A stretch of DNA of 35,439 nucleotides from Anaerolineae bacterium (GCA_016927535.1 JAFGMM010000335.1:1-35439), one strand, 5' to 3'. Numbered from the stretch's first letter, positions 7,947 through 17,479 are shown. The notes: a model not told the origin generated them from the sequence alone. Translations and numbers: made by a program.

Positions 7947-8624
7947 ATGCTGTTCGGAAAGTTTTTGTCGGTCATCGGTTGGCCGGCTTCGCTCGCGGCG
8001 GCGCTGTTCGCTGCGGCGACCGGCGAAGACCGGGAGTCGAAGCCCGGCGAGCCGTGGGTTGTCTACTATACCGTCGGCACCGGCGCCGGCTTGGACGCCG
8101 GCCCGATGCAGTCGAAGCTGGATGAGAAGGGCTATCCCGTGCCCGAAGCGCCGCTGAGGAGCGTGTACAACGGCGGGGGCGGCTACGGGCTGCGCAAAGG
8201 CGGCCCGCTCTTGATCGGCGGGGAGGGCGGCGGCCACGGCAACCAGTATGTCGGCGAGCGGTACTCGACCTTCCCCGGCGGCGGCGAAGGGTTTCTATTC
8301 TTCGGGTACGTGTTCAACTGGCTGGAGCGGCTGCGAGTGTACCCGCTGCTCGGAGTCGGCGGGGGCGGGGTGGGCATCACGGTCGCGGAGACCGATTCTA
8401 AGCACGGCCCTCCCAGGGACAAAGATAAGCGCGTGGCGTGGGGTGAGGGCAGCATGCTGGTCAACCTCGGCGCGGGGGCAGAGGTGACGCTGGGCGGCAA
8501 GTACGGCCTGGTATTGGGCGTGCGCGTGGGTTATATCTTCAACCCGCTGGGGATGTTCGGGAAGACGGTCAATATGAGCCGGCCCTATGTGCGGTTTGTG
8601 CTCGGCGGCGGGAGACTCGAATAA
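7947..8624 (+). CDS. Glycine-rich hypothetical protein, possible beta-barrel or beta-repeat
   Basis: A 225-residue protein I cannot assign. After a short N-terminal hydrophobic stretch (residues 5-22) it is dominated by alternating hydrophobic and glycine-rich segments: VYNGGGGYGLRKGG, LIGGEGGGHG, YPLLGVGGGGVGITV, LVNLGAGAEVTLGGKYGLVLGVRVGYIF, and it ends VRFVLGGGRLE. That pattern is what amphipathic beta strands look like, and resembles outer-surface beta-barrel proteins, although the suspected host phylum is largely single-membraned. The start at 7947 has AAAGGA eight bases upstream; an in-frame ATG at 7905 overlaps the upstream gene and is a fallback. Confidence 0.7.
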   Translation: MLFGKFLSVIGWPASLAAALFAAATGEDRESKPGEPWVVYYTVGTGAGLDAGPMQSKLDEKGYPVPEAPLRSVYNGGGGYGLRKGGPLLIGGEGGGHGNQYVGERYSTFPGGGEGFLFFGYVFNWLERLRVYPLLGVGGGGVGITVAETDSKHGPPRDKDKRVAWGEGSMLVNLGAGAEVTLGGKYGLVLGVRVGYIFNPLGMFGKTVNMSRPYVRFVLGGGRLE

Positions 8625-8633
8625 GCGGCGCGT

Positions 8634-8661
8634 CTACGCCGGCCCGAATCAGCCGGCGTAG
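8634..8661. terminator. Hairpin between convergent genes
   Basis: A perfect 10-bp stem (CTACGCCGGC / GCCGGCGTAG) with an 8-base loop lies ten bases after the glycine-rich gene's stop and ahead of the convergent URO-D gene. There is no T-run on either side, so it may be a Rho-assisted or transcript-stabilising hairpin rather than a classical terminator. Confidence 0.45.
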
Positions 8662-8770
8662 AGAGTCGCCGGCTTATATCGCCGACCGGTCCCAGTATAT
8701 GCCGGGCGTGCTGCTTTCCGCCGCCCGGCTCTATTTTGCAGCACTGCCTCCGCGTGCCCCGTGGTGAATA

Positions 8771-9976
8771 TCAGTATTTGCCAAACTCGTGCACCGCTTC
8801 GTACATCGCCATGATGTTTTGAGGCGGTACATCGGCCTGGATGTTGTGCACCTGCACAAAGACGAACCCGCCGCCCGGCGCGAAGTCGTCGAGCCGGCGG
8901 CGCACCTCCGCGCGGACTTCGTCCGGTGTGCCGTGCGGCAGCGTGTTTTGAGTCTCGCAGCCGCCGCCCCAGAAGGTCAGCGCGTCGCCGAAGTCGCGCT
9001 TGAGCTGCGCCGAGTCCATATCGCGCGCCGTGACCTGCACCGGGTTGAGGATGTCTACGCCGGCGTCGATCAAATCGGGCAGCAGCGCGTACACCGAGCC
9101 GCAGCTATGCAGGAACAGGTAAACGCCGCTTTTTTTGATATGCTGGAAGATTTTTGTGTGATAGGGCTTGACCCGCGCACGGTACATCGCCGGGCTGAGC
9201 TGCGGGCCGTTCTGCGTGCCCAGGTCGTCGCTGAGGTGCACGATATCGAGGTATGGGCCAAGCGCCGCGATGTAGCGGTCGAAGCGCGCCATGTGCGCCT
9301 CCGCCAGCCGGTCGAGGATCGCTTCGGCCAGCGCGGGGTTAAGCGCCAGGTCCATCATGAACTGCTCGTAGCCGCGCAGGTCTTGCGCCGCCGCATAGGT
9401 CCGCCCGACGAAGTTCCCCAGGATTGCTACATCGCCCCGCGCGCGGAGCGCCTGCGCACGCGCTGCCATCGCATCGTATGCCAGGTCGGCATAGGCGGGC
9501 TGCCCTACCGCGTCGAAGAGATCTTGGTACGAGTCTAGCTCCGCGACGCTCTCGACCGCCGCGAGCGGCGCGTGGACGATATCGAAGTACAGGCCGCCGG
9601 GCGGCCGGCGCTGTGTGATCGTGCCGTCCGCATCGCGGATGATGTCGGTGCCGTCCGGCCGGCGCTCGTAGCTCCACTGCTCCGGCACCAGGCACGGGCT
9701 GCCGTCGGGCAGGGTATCTGTGCGCCAGTCGCGCGGCTCGAAGCGCACGCCGCGCGCATCGACGCCGATGTGTTCGAGTACGTCGTCATCGACAATTGCC
9801 AGGCCCAACGACGGCACGAAGATGCGCGGCCGGCCGCGCGCCATACCCAGGTATTCGCGCAGGTTGCCGTAGGCGATGCCGGTGATGCTGGTGGCGTCCA
9901 TGCCGCACAGGTCGATGGGCACGCGGTCGGGTTCTTGGTGGCGTAGCGTTGTGAGGATGCGTTCTCTACCGTTCAT
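8771..9976 (-). CDS. Uroporphyrinogen decarboxylase-family protein, corrinoid methyltransferase-like
   Basis: A 401-residue URO-D superfamily protein. It has the HxC...C zinc-type arrangement of MtaA/MtbA-like methyltransferases (FLHSCGSVYALLPDLIDAG followed by GGGCETQ) and the closing HNIQADVPPQNIMAMYEAV. The N-terminus (GRERILTTLRHQEPDRVPID) is the usual URO-D opening. These features favour methyl transfer between a corrinoid protein and an acceptor thiol over haem synthesis, but no corrinoid protein or partner methyltransferase gene lies nearby. The start codon has GGAG seven bases upstream. It stands alone between a convergent gene and a repeat region. Confidence 0.85.
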   Translation of the reverse strand: MNGRERILTTLRHQEPDRVPIDLCGMDATSITGIAYGNLREYLGMARGRPRIFVPSLGLAIVDDDVLEHIGVDARGVRFEPRDWRTDTLPDGSPCLVPEQWSYERRPDGTDIIRDADGTITQRRPPGGLYFDIVHAPLAAVESVAELDSYQDLFDAVGQPAYADLAYDAMAARAQALRARGDVAILGNFVGRTYAAAQDLRGYEQFMMDLALNPALAEAILDRLAEAHMARFDRYIAALGPYLDIVHLSDDLGTQNGPQLSPAMYRARVKPYHTKIFQHIKKSGVYLFLHSCGSVYALLPDLIDAGVDILNPVQVTARDMDSAQLKRDFGDALTFWGGGCETQNTLPHGTPDEVRAEVRRRLDDFAPGGGFVFVQVHNIQADVPPQNIMAMYEAVHEFGKY

Positions 9977-9989
9977 GGCGAAGCTCCGG

Positions 9990-10104
9990 TTGGCTGCTAG
10001 TTGCTAGCGATTGGCAGTTAGCTGTTAGCGTTTAGCAATTGGCCGTTAGCATTTAGCGATTGGCGCTAGCTGCCAGCGATTGATGATTAGCTTTTGGCTG
10101 CCAG
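9990..10104. repeat. Degenerate TTAGC/ATTGGC short tandem repeat tract
   Basis: About 115 bases between the URO-D and MazG genes are built from decayed copies of short units such as GTTAGC, TTTAGC, CTAGC and GCGATTGGC or GCAATTGGC. The copies are too diverged for an exact period. The tract lies directly upstream of the URO-D start codon, so it forms that gene's leader or promoter region; I see no clear promoter inside it. Confidence 0.6.
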
Positions 10105-10110
10105 TGTATC

Positions 10111-10127
10111 ATGAAACGGCGTTTCAT
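10111..10127. terminator. Small palindrome over the MazG stop codon
   Basis: ATGAAAC, GGC, GTTTCAT form a perfect 7-bp stem that includes the stop codon of the minus-strand MazG-like gene. No T-run follows, so a terminator role is weakly supported. Confidence 0.35.
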
Positions 10128-10456
10128 GAAATGGGGTCGTGCGCGGTGAAGCGCCCCTTATCGCGCGTTTCTATTTTCTGTATCACCCGCTCAAAGCTGG
10201 CCTGCAAATCGACGCCGGTCTGGTTCGCCAGGCAGACGAGCGTAAAGAACAGGTCGGCGATTTCTTCGCCAAGCTCCTGCTCTTTCTCGGATGCCTTCTT
10301 AGGTTTGTCGCCGTACAGATGATTGACCAGGCGCGCGGTTTCACCCAGTTCTTCCATCAGGCGCGCGGTCTGTGCGAGCGGGTGCCAGTAGCCGCCGTTG
10401 TGCATCACCCACGCATCGACGCGGGTTTGGATTTCGTGCAGGGTTTGGTCGGGCAT
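10124..10456 (-). CDS. MazG-like nucleotide pyrophosphohydrolase
   Basis: A 110-residue all-helical NTP pyrophosphatase domain. The metal-binding EExxE motif is in RLMEELGETARL and a second acidic set in ELGEEIADLFFTLVCLANQTGVDL, as in MazG/dUTPase-like enzymes that hydrolyse nucleoside triphosphates to monophosphates and pyrophosphate, usually to remove damaged or unwanted nucleotides. It is a single-domain form, about half the length of classic MazG. AAAGGA lies eight bases before the start. It is transcribed alone, divergent from the glycosyltransferase remnant. Confidence 0.88.
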   Translation of the reverse strand: MPDQTLHEIQTRVDAWVMHNGGYWHPLAQTARLMEELGETARLVNHLYGDKPKKASEKEQELGEEIADLFFTLVCLANQTGVDLQASFERVIQKIETRDKGRFTAHDPIS

Positions 10457-10558
10457 TGGGTTTTTCCTTTGGGCTTTCTATCAAGCGCCCCTTTTATACC
10501 GCGCGGTGCTTGATGGCGAAATAGGGTTACTTTATCCGTGGATTGTCATGGGAACAGA

Positions 10559-10592
10559 TTTTAACCACGAATAACACGAATAATCACGAACC
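10559..10592. repeat. CACGAATAA-type repeat, single arm
   Basis: TTTTAACCACGAATAACACG followed by AATAATCACGAACC reads as three imperfect CACGAATAA units. The sequence closely resembles one arm of the inverted repeat at 27293-27399, but no second arm is seen here, so this is probably a half element. The rest of the 224-base gap 10457-10680 holds nothing I can name apart from the GGAG ribosome site before 10681. Confidence 0.5.
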
Positions 10593-10680
10593 GGCTCCGC
10601 GTCTTGACCGATGCACTTTGCTGCAACTCGACTCCCTGCTAAGCTAGAGGAGCGCCCGGTTTTGAAACGGAGAGACAGCA

Positions 10681-11034
10681 ATGCAGATCACGATTATGGC
10701 GATTGGCTCGCGCGGCGACGTGCAGCCGCTCGTCGCGTTGGGGTTGGGATTGCAGCGCGCCGGACATGAAGTACGTCTTGTGGCCGGCGACGAGTTCGAG
10801 TCGTTGGCGGTCCAGTACGGCCTGCCGTTCGTCCGGCTTGGAGTCAATATACGCGAGGCGATGCAGGCCACCAGGGATATCTTTCGTTTTATGCGCGGCA
10901 TAACGGGCAATGTCTTAAGCGCGTGCCGGGACGGCGACGGGGATGCGATCATGGCGACGGCGCTGGGCGAGCGCATCCGTGCGGAGGACGGTGTGGGCGC
11001 GGCGGTGAAGGCGATCGGTCGTTACCTGGCATGA
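10681..11034 (+). pseudogene. Glycosyltransferase (GT1/GT28 type) with a large internal deletion
   Basis: The first 85 or so residues (QITIMAIGSRGDVQPLVALGLGLQRAGHEV and on to LSACRDGDGDAIMAT) match the N-terminal domain of sterol/UDP-type glycosyltransferases. The remaining part, ALGERIRAEDGVGAAVKAI, matches the extreme C-terminus of the same family. About 300 residues between them are absent, including the whole sugar-nucleotide domain, and the join is in frame without a stop. At 117 residues against about 400-430 usual, it cannot be a working transferase. It keeps a good start (GGAG upstream) and its stop overlaps the next start (ATGA), so it may still be translated. An assembly collapse is an alternative explanation. 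Confidence 0.75.
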
Positions 11035-11756
11035 GCGCCCCGGACTTCGACGATTTCTGCGCCGGCGTTGGACAGATTGAGCGCGAAGGGGATATCACCC
11101 GCCTGGCGCTCATCGACGCCGGGACCGACCGGTACAGCGACGCCCAACTCAACGGCGGCTCTTGGCGTCCGCCGCTCCGCATGACGGTGCGCGCGTGCTT
11201 CTCGCACCCGGCGGGCGAATTGAAGGGCACGGCGGGCTTTGGCTTCTGGAACAACCCGCTGGGCGGCGCGCTGCCGAGGCTGCCGCGCGCGGTGTGGTTC
11301 TTTTACAGCGCGCCGCCATCGAATATGGCGCTTGCGCTAGATATGCCGGGGCCGGGCTGGAAGGCTGCGACCTTCGACGCGGCGCGCCCGCTGTTCTATG
11401 CGCTGCTGCCGCTGGCGCTGCCCGGCTTTGTGCTGATGCGCATCCCGGCGCTGTACCGGCGGCTGTGGCCGCTCGGGCAGCGCGCGCTGGGCGTGAGTGA
11501 GGCTTTGCTGCCGGTCGAGATGACCGGGTGGCACACTTATATGCTGGAGTGGCGCGCGGCGGGCGTGGACTTTTACGTGGACGACGCGCACGTTCACCGC
11601 TCGCCTTACGCGCCAAAGGGACCGCTGGGCTTCGTGGCGTGGCTGGATAACCAGTGCGCGGTCGTCACGCCGCAGGGTGTGTTCGGCTACGGGCGCGTGG
11701 CGATGCCGGGCGCGCGCTGGCTGGCGCTGGAGCCGGTGCAGATTGAGGCGTTGTAA
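11031..11756 (+). CDS. Concanavalin A-like / GH16-like protein
   Basis: A 241-residue protein resembling the GH16 and related lectin-like beta-sandwich fold: the closing part WHTYMLEWRAAGVDFYVDDAHVHRSPYAPKGPLGF is typical of the strand that carries the substrate-facing tryptophan in GH16-like enzymes, followed by LGFVAWLDNQ. The catalytic ExDxE motif of true GH16 hydrolases is not visible, so it may bind rather than cleave. A hydrophobic stretch around residues 120-145 (LFYALLPLALPGFVLM) interrupts the fold and could touch a membrane. The start overlaps the stop of the glycosyltransferase remnant (ATGA), implying coupled translation. No signal peptide. Confidence 0.65.
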   Translation: MSAPDFDDFCAGVGQIEREGDITRLALIDAGTDRYSDAQLNGGSWRPPLRMTVRACFSHPAGELKGTAGFGFWNNPLGGALPRLPRAVWFFYSAPPSNMALALDMPGPGWKAATFDAARPLFYALLPLALPGFVLMRIPALYRRLWPLGQRALGVSEALLPVEMTGWHTYMLEWRAAGVDFYVDDAHVHRSPYAPKGPLGFVAWLDNQCAVVTPQGVFGYGRVAMPGARWLALEPVQIEAL

Positions 11757-11765
11757 GCATAGGCG

Positions 11766-12536
11766 CTACGGCTCTTCTCGACCGGGGTCTGTGGCTTCGG
11801 CGCGCAGCCTCTCGATGAACTGCCGGTCTTGCTCGGTAAGGTTGGTTTTCGTTCTCTTCAATAGATCGGGCCGCCGCTCGAAGGTGCGCCTTAGCGCCTG
11901 TTCGCGGTGCCAGCGCTCGATGCGCGCGTGGTCGCCGGAGAGCAAGGTCTCCGGCACCGCCAGGTCGCGGAAGACGGGCGGGCGCGTGTAGTGCGGCCCC
12001 TCCAGCAGGCCGGTCGCGTGCGAGTCGTCCTCCGGCGCCCAGCGCGCCCCCAACACGCCGGGGATGAGCCGCGTCACGGCGTCGATGAGCACCAGCGCGG
12101 GCAGTTCGCCGCCGGTGAGCACGTAGTCGCCGATGCTGATCTCGTCGGTGACGACCAGCTCGCGCACCCGTTCGTCGATGCCTTCGTAGCGCCCGCAGAT
12201 CAGCGCCAGCCGCGCGTGCTGCGCCAGTTCTTCGGCGATGCGCTGGTCGAAGACGCGGCCCTGCGGCGTGAGCAGGATCACCGGGACCGCCCCGCGCGCA
12301 TCGCCGAGCACGCTTTCTACCGCGTCTACCACCGGCTGTACTTTCATCACCATGCCGCCGCCGCCGCCGTAGGGCGGTTCGTCGGTGATGCGGTGCTTGC
12401 CTTCGGCCCAGTCGCGGATGTTGTGGCACGCGACCGAGAGATAGCCGAGTTCTTGCGCGCGGCCCAGGATGCTGGCGTCCAGCGCGCCGCCGAACATTTC
12501 CGGGAAGAGGGTAAAGATATCGAAGTGTATATGCAT
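11766..12536 (-). CDS. trmD: tRNA (guanine-N1)-methyltransferase TrmD
   Basis: A 256-residue TrmD, which methylates G37 next to the anticodon of several tRNAs using S-adenosylmethionine and prevents frameshifting. Visible signatures are [11 protein letters not shown] at the start, [26 protein letters not shown] and the trefoil-knot segment [32 protein letters not shown]. The length is normal. It stands apart from the rpsP-rimM-rplS genes that often accompany it, and is divergent from ftsH with about 130 bases between the two starts. No strong ribosome site is visible (AAGAACG only). Confidence 0.96.
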   Translation of the reverse strand: MHIHFDIFTLFPEMFGGALDASILGRAQELGYLSVACHNIRDWAEGKHRITDEPPYGGGGGMVMKVQPVVDAVESVLGDARGAVPVILLTPQGRVFDQRIAEELAQHARLALICGRYEGIDERVRELVVTDEISIGDYVLTGGELPALVLIDAVTRLIPGVLGARWAPEDDSHATGLLEGPHYTRPPVFRDLAVPETLLSGDHARIERWHREQALRRTFERRPDLLKRTKTNLTEQDRQFIERLRAEATDPGREEP

Positions 12537-12631
12537 GGGCGTTCTTATCTATTTTAAACACGATTCTTGTGAAGTTTGTTTGATTGTATCGCTAAAATCT
12601 CAGCAAGGTGGGATAGCGGCACGGATTGTTT

Positions 12632-12637
12632 TATAAT
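12632..12637 (+). promoter_or_regulatory. Candidate -10 element for ftsH
   Basis: A perfect TATAAT lies 31 bases before the ftsH start and has no good -35 hexamer at the usual distance. Its place in the divergent trmD/ftsH gap supports it as the ftsH promoter. Confidence 0.4.
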
Positions 12638-12668
12638 TAGAGCGTCCCTTAACTTAACGGAGAAGACG

Positions 12669-14621
<1,953 letters not shown>

Positions 14622-14631
14622 ACCGGCGGGT

Positions 14632-15069
14632 TCAGTTCTTGGGCGCTGCGCCGTTAAGGTAGCGCGTGGCGATGAGCTGGGCGAAGTCGGCGAAGTCGCC
14701 CAGGTCTTTTTGTAAGCTGTGATAGATGACCGCGCTGTCGATGGGCAGGTTGTGCGCCAGGGCGTCGTGCAGACGCGCCCACCCGACCATGCGGTTCGCC
14801 AGGTCCGGCGGGATGAGGTTTTCCTGTCCCAGGACTAAGAACACTTGCACCTGGTTTTCCGGGATGTGCAATCCCTTGCGGAGGATCAGGTAGTTGGCGA
14901 TGTCGGTGCAGGCTTGTATACAGAGTTGGAGCCAGCGCTCAAGGGTGATGCGGAGGTTGACGTCGGTCCGGTAAGTTTCAAAGGGCGTGGGCCGGACGGT
15001 GTGCAGATAGGTCAGCGAGGTGTTCAACCGGTATAAGCGTGTTTTAATGACCTCGATATCCAGAGTCAA
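14632..15069 (-). CDS. HepT-like (DUF86) protein, solitary
   Basis: A 145-residue helical protein of the DUF86/HepT family, the RNase-type toxin of HepT-MntA modules. The family helix LERWLQLCIQACTDIANYLIL is clear. The catalytic Rx4-6HxY motif appears as Arg99...His106-Asn-Leu108, so the tyrosine, the residue that the MntA antitoxin AMPylates in studied systems, is replaced. No MNT-domain antitoxin lies next to it: 547 gene-free bases are upstream and ftsH converges from downstream. The start is a TTG (15067-15069) with AAGGAG seven bases before it. It may be a domesticated or inactive member. Confidence 0.75.
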   Translation of the reverse strand: MTLDIEVIKTRLYRLNTSLTYLHTVRPTPFETYRTDVNLRITLERWLQLCIQACTDIANYLILRKGLHIPENQVQVFLVLGQENLIPPDLANRMVGWARLHDALAHNLPIDSAVIYHSLQKDLGDFADFAQLIATRYLNGAAPKN

Positions 15070-15145
15070 TGTCTTGCTCCTTGCCGGCTGGATACGTAGG
15101 CTGCGAGAATTGACGGCTCTGCGGGAATTCGCGGGGTATTGGGGG

Positions 15146-15162
15146 GCAGGTCTCAGACCTGC
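15146..15162. repeat. Short dispersed palindrome, copy 2 of 3
   Basis: GCAGGTCT, a single C, AGACCTGC: perfect 8-bp arms, then TTCCTACG. Same centre and trailing sequence as copies at 82-106 and 34976-34990. Confidence 0.6.
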
Positions 15163-15489
15163 TTCCTACGAATTGCGGCGGTGGCGCAGGGGCGGCTGCG
15201 GAGCGTCAAACCCGCCCAGGGAATCGCGCATAAAATGCGAACTCTGCGCAGGTTATCTATCCGCTCCGCGAATTCCTGGAGAGCCGAATTTACCAGATGC
15301 TATAGAATTTTAGCATGGATTCTCGAGGTTTTGTATTACTCTATGGTTACATTTCGAGGTCGAGCTATGCAGTGTTGCACAGCTCTGTGGTGACGCCCGG
15401 CACGCCCGCGCCGCCGCCTCTGCGCTATCGTCTGGGGACGGTCCATGTGCGGCGGCGGGCGAAATTCATTATGATTGGGATAGCACTGT

Positions 15490-15519
15490 TTGACAAACTG
15501 CCCGGCTCGCCCTTATGAA
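15490..15519 (+). promoter_or_regulatory. Candidate promoter for the dihydrolipoyl dehydrogenase gene
   Basis: A perfect TTGACA (15490-15495) is followed 18 bases later by TATGAA (15514-15519), a 4/6 match to TATAAT. A small hairpin follows directly (15521-15535). The leader to the start codon would be about 90 bases. Confidence 0.4.
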
Positions 15520-15616
15520 TCGTCCCGCCGGGACGCCCAAGATATGAGGTCGAGCTTTCGTTCGCTCTACGAATTCCTGAAGGCCCTTTTTATTCACAAG
15601 CACAGAGAAGGAGTAC

Positions 15617-17032
15617 ATGGATCTTATGGCTAAAGAACACGACGTACTGGTGATCGGCGCGGGTCCTGGCGGCTACGTGGCGGCGATTCGCGCGGCGCAG
15701 CTTGGTCGCAGCGTCGGCATTGTCGAGAAAGAGTGGTGGGGCGGTGTGTGCCTCAACGTGGGCTGCATCCCCTCTAAGGCGCTGCTGCGCAACGCGGAGC
15801 TTGCGCATATCGTGAGCAAGCGCGCCAAAGAATTCGGCTTCAAATTCGACGGCCTGGAACTGGACTACGGCGCGGCGTTCAAACGCAGCCGCCAGGTCTC
15901 GAACCGGCTGGTCAAAGGCGTCGGCTTCCTGATGAAGAAGAACAACATCGCCGCCTACGAGGGCTGGGCGACCTTCAAGGATGCGAAGACGGTCGAGGTC
16001 GATTTGAACGACGGCGGCAAAGAGACGCTGACCGCGAAGGATATCATTATCGCCGCCGGCACGACTAACCGCCTGCTGCCCGGCACCGAAACCAGCACGA
16101 ACGTCATCACCTACCTCGAAGCGATTCTCTCGGATACGCTGCCGGAGAGCATTATCATCGCGGGGGCCGGCCCGATCGGGCTGGAGTTCGCGTATGTGAT
16201 GCACAACTACGGCGTGGACGTGACCGTCCTGGAATATCTGCCGCACCTGGCCCCGCTGGAAGACGAGGAGATCTCGGAGGAGTTGGAGCGCCAGTACAAG
16301 CGCGCCGGCATCAAGTTCGTGACTAACGCGCGGGTTGATAAGATCGAAGACCTGGGCGACCGGGCGCGTGTGACCTACACCGACATGACCGCCGGCAAAC
16401 CGGCGACGCTCGAGGCGGCGAAGGTGCTGCAAGCCATCGGTTTTGCGCCGCGCATCACGGGCTACGGCCTGGAAAACACCGGCGTCGAACTGACCGAGCG
16501 CGGCGCGATCAAGGTCGATGAGCGCATGGCGACCAGCGTGCCGGGTGTCTGGGCGGTCGGCGACGTAAACGGCAAGGTGCCGCTGGCGCACGTCGGCTCG
16601 GCGGAGGGGATGATCTGCGCGGAGAGCATCGCCGGGCACGCGACCATCGCACTGGATTACCCGATGATGCCGCGCTGCGTCTACTGCCAGCCGCAGATCG
16701 CCAGCTTTGGCTACACCGAGAAGCAGGCGCGCGAGGCCGGCTATGATGAGATCAACGTCGCCAAGTTCCCCTTCCAGGCGAACGGCAAGGCGCTGGGCCT
16801 GGGCGAGAGCGGCGGCTTCGTCAAGCTGATCGCCGACGCCCGGTACGGCGAAATCCTCGGCGGGCATCTCATCGGCCCGGAGGTGACCGAACTGCTGCCC
16901 GAACTGACGCTCGCGCACTTCGCCGAACTGACGCCCGAAGAACTGGCGCGCAACGTCCATGCACACCCCACGCTCTCGGAGGCGCTGATGGAGGCTGCGC
17001 ACGGCCTGGAGGGCGCCGCGATTCATATTTAA
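15617..17032 (+). CDS. lpdA: Dihydrolipoyl dehydrogenase
   Basis: A 471-residue flavoprotein disulfide reductase. It reoxidises dihydrolipoamide of 2-oxoacid dehydrogenase or glycine cleavage complexes with NAD. The FAD loop GAGPGG is at residues 14-19, the redox pair is Cys45 and Cys50 in [13 protein letters not shown], the NAD loop is AGAGPIGLE, the second FAD contact is WAVGDVNG, and the catalytic HPT is at 450-452 with the following glutamate. The length is normal. AAGGAG precedes the start by only three bases; a second in-frame ATG at 15626 may be the real start. No other complex subunit is nearby, so it probably serves complexes encoded elsewhere. Confidence 0.93.
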   Translation: MDLMAKEHDVLVIGAGPGGYVAAIRAAQLGRSVGIVEKEWWGGVCLNVGCIPSKALLRNAELAHIVSKRAKEFGFKFDGLELDYGAAFKRSRQVSNRLVKGVGFLMKKNNIAAYEGWATFKDAKTVEVDLNDGGKETLTAKDIIIAAGTTNRLLPGTETSTNVITYLEAILSDTLPESIIIAGAGPIGLEFAYVMHNYGVDVTVLEYLPHLAPLEDEEISEELERQYKRAGIKFVTNARVDKIEDLGDRARVTYTDMTAGKPATLEAAKVLQAIGFAPRITGYGLENTGVELTERGAIKVDERMATSVPGVWAVGDVNGKVPLAHVGSAEGMICAESIAGHATIALDYPMMPRCVYCQPQIASFGYTEKQAREAGYDEINVAKFPFQANGKALGLGESGGFVKLIADARYGEILGGHLIGPEVTELLPELTLAHFAELTPEELARNVHAHPTLSEALMEAAHGLEGAAIHI

Positions 17033-17043
17033 GAGACTGCCCG

Positions 17044-17074
17044 GCGCGGCCTGCACCCGGCGTGCAAGCCGCGC
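17044..17074 (+). terminator. Strong hairpin after the dehydrogenase gene
   Basis: A 13-position stem with one mismatch (17044-17056 with 17062-17074) and a 5-base loop lies 11 bases after the stop codon. It is very GC-rich but not followed by a T-run, so it either stops transcription with Rho or protects the 3' end. Confidence 0.5.
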
Positions 17075-17116
17075 GACTCATCCCTGATGTGAGAAAGCCC
17101 CTAATGAAACTCTAAC

Positions 17117-17145
17117 TTGACTTCGCCCCCGGCTTGTCGTTTAAT
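17117..17145 (+). promoter_or_regulatory. Promoter of the small basic protein gene
   Basis: TTGACT (17117-17122), a 17-base spacer and TTTAAT (17140-17145) match the housekeeping consensus at five of six positions each. A second possible -10, TATACT at 17181-17186, lies downstream with TTAACA 15 bases before it. Between them sits TACAGAACCTTAAC (17151-17164), a sequence repeated almost exactly upstream of the next small gene. Confidence 0.6.
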
Positions 17146-17204
17146 AAAGTTACAGAACCTTAACAAATGGCGTGTAAATCTATACTTAGGGAATGGAGTT
17201 GAAC

Positions 17205-17456
17205 ATGGCTGATACACAAGGTCAAGGAAAGTCGGAAGCAGTCGCGCGAGAATCCGTTGCTAGAAAGCGTTCGTCTCGCCCGTTTGGAATAGAGCGTCGG
17301 TTCCGGCGGTTTAATGCCGCGCTTCCCTGGCGTTCGACCAAGCGTATTCGGCAATGGCGTGACCAGCGGTCGATCTCGCTCATGCAGGGCCAGCTCATTG
17401 CACACCGCCGGATGACCTTTAAGGCTCCTCATAAAAGCCGACAATATCACCATTAA
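17205..17456 (+). CDS. Small, very basic hypothetical protein
   Basis: An 83-residue protein I do not recognise. It is rich in arginine and lysine (RKRSSRPFGIERRFRRF, then RSTKRIRQWRDQR) and histidine at the end, with no hydrophobic segment, which is compatible with nucleic-acid or ribosome contact; that is only inference. The chosen ATG at 17205 has GGAG six bases upstream; an earlier in-frame ATG at 17193 lacks one. A good promoter precedes it and a hairpin follows it, so it looks like an independent transcription unit. It lies in an AT-rich island that clearly differs from the GC-rich genes around it. Confidence 0.65.
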   Translation: MADTQGQGKSEAVARESVARKRSSRPFGIERRFRRFNAALPWRSTKRIRQWRDQRSISLMQGQLIAHRRMTFKAPHKSRQYHH

Positions 17457-17479
17457 AAACTCAAAAATCTACAATAAAG

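Larger units (their letters stand above)
15070..15616. other. 547-base gene-free region with small direct repeats
   Basis: No convincing gene. It holds the dispersed palindrome at 15146-15162, an imperfect 20-base direct repeat (CGCTC, two variable bases, CGAATTCCTG, then RAG) at 15262-15281 and 15563-15582, and an identical 11-mer GAGGTCGAGCT at 15356-15366 and 15546-15556. A small palindrome ATGCTA/TAGCAT sits at about 15297-15316, and a hairpin CGTCCC-GCC-GGGACG at 15521-15535. The right end carries a candidate promoter for the dehydrogenase gene. Confidence 0.6.

Noticed and set aside
15315-15518. 67-codon open frame in the gene-free region
   Set aside because: No ribosome site, no family resemblance, and it contains the candidate promoter of the following gene.
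15590-17056. 488-codon open frame opposite the dihydrolipoyl dehydrogenase gene
   Set aside because: Low-complexity composition and no motif; shadow of the real gene on the plus strand.
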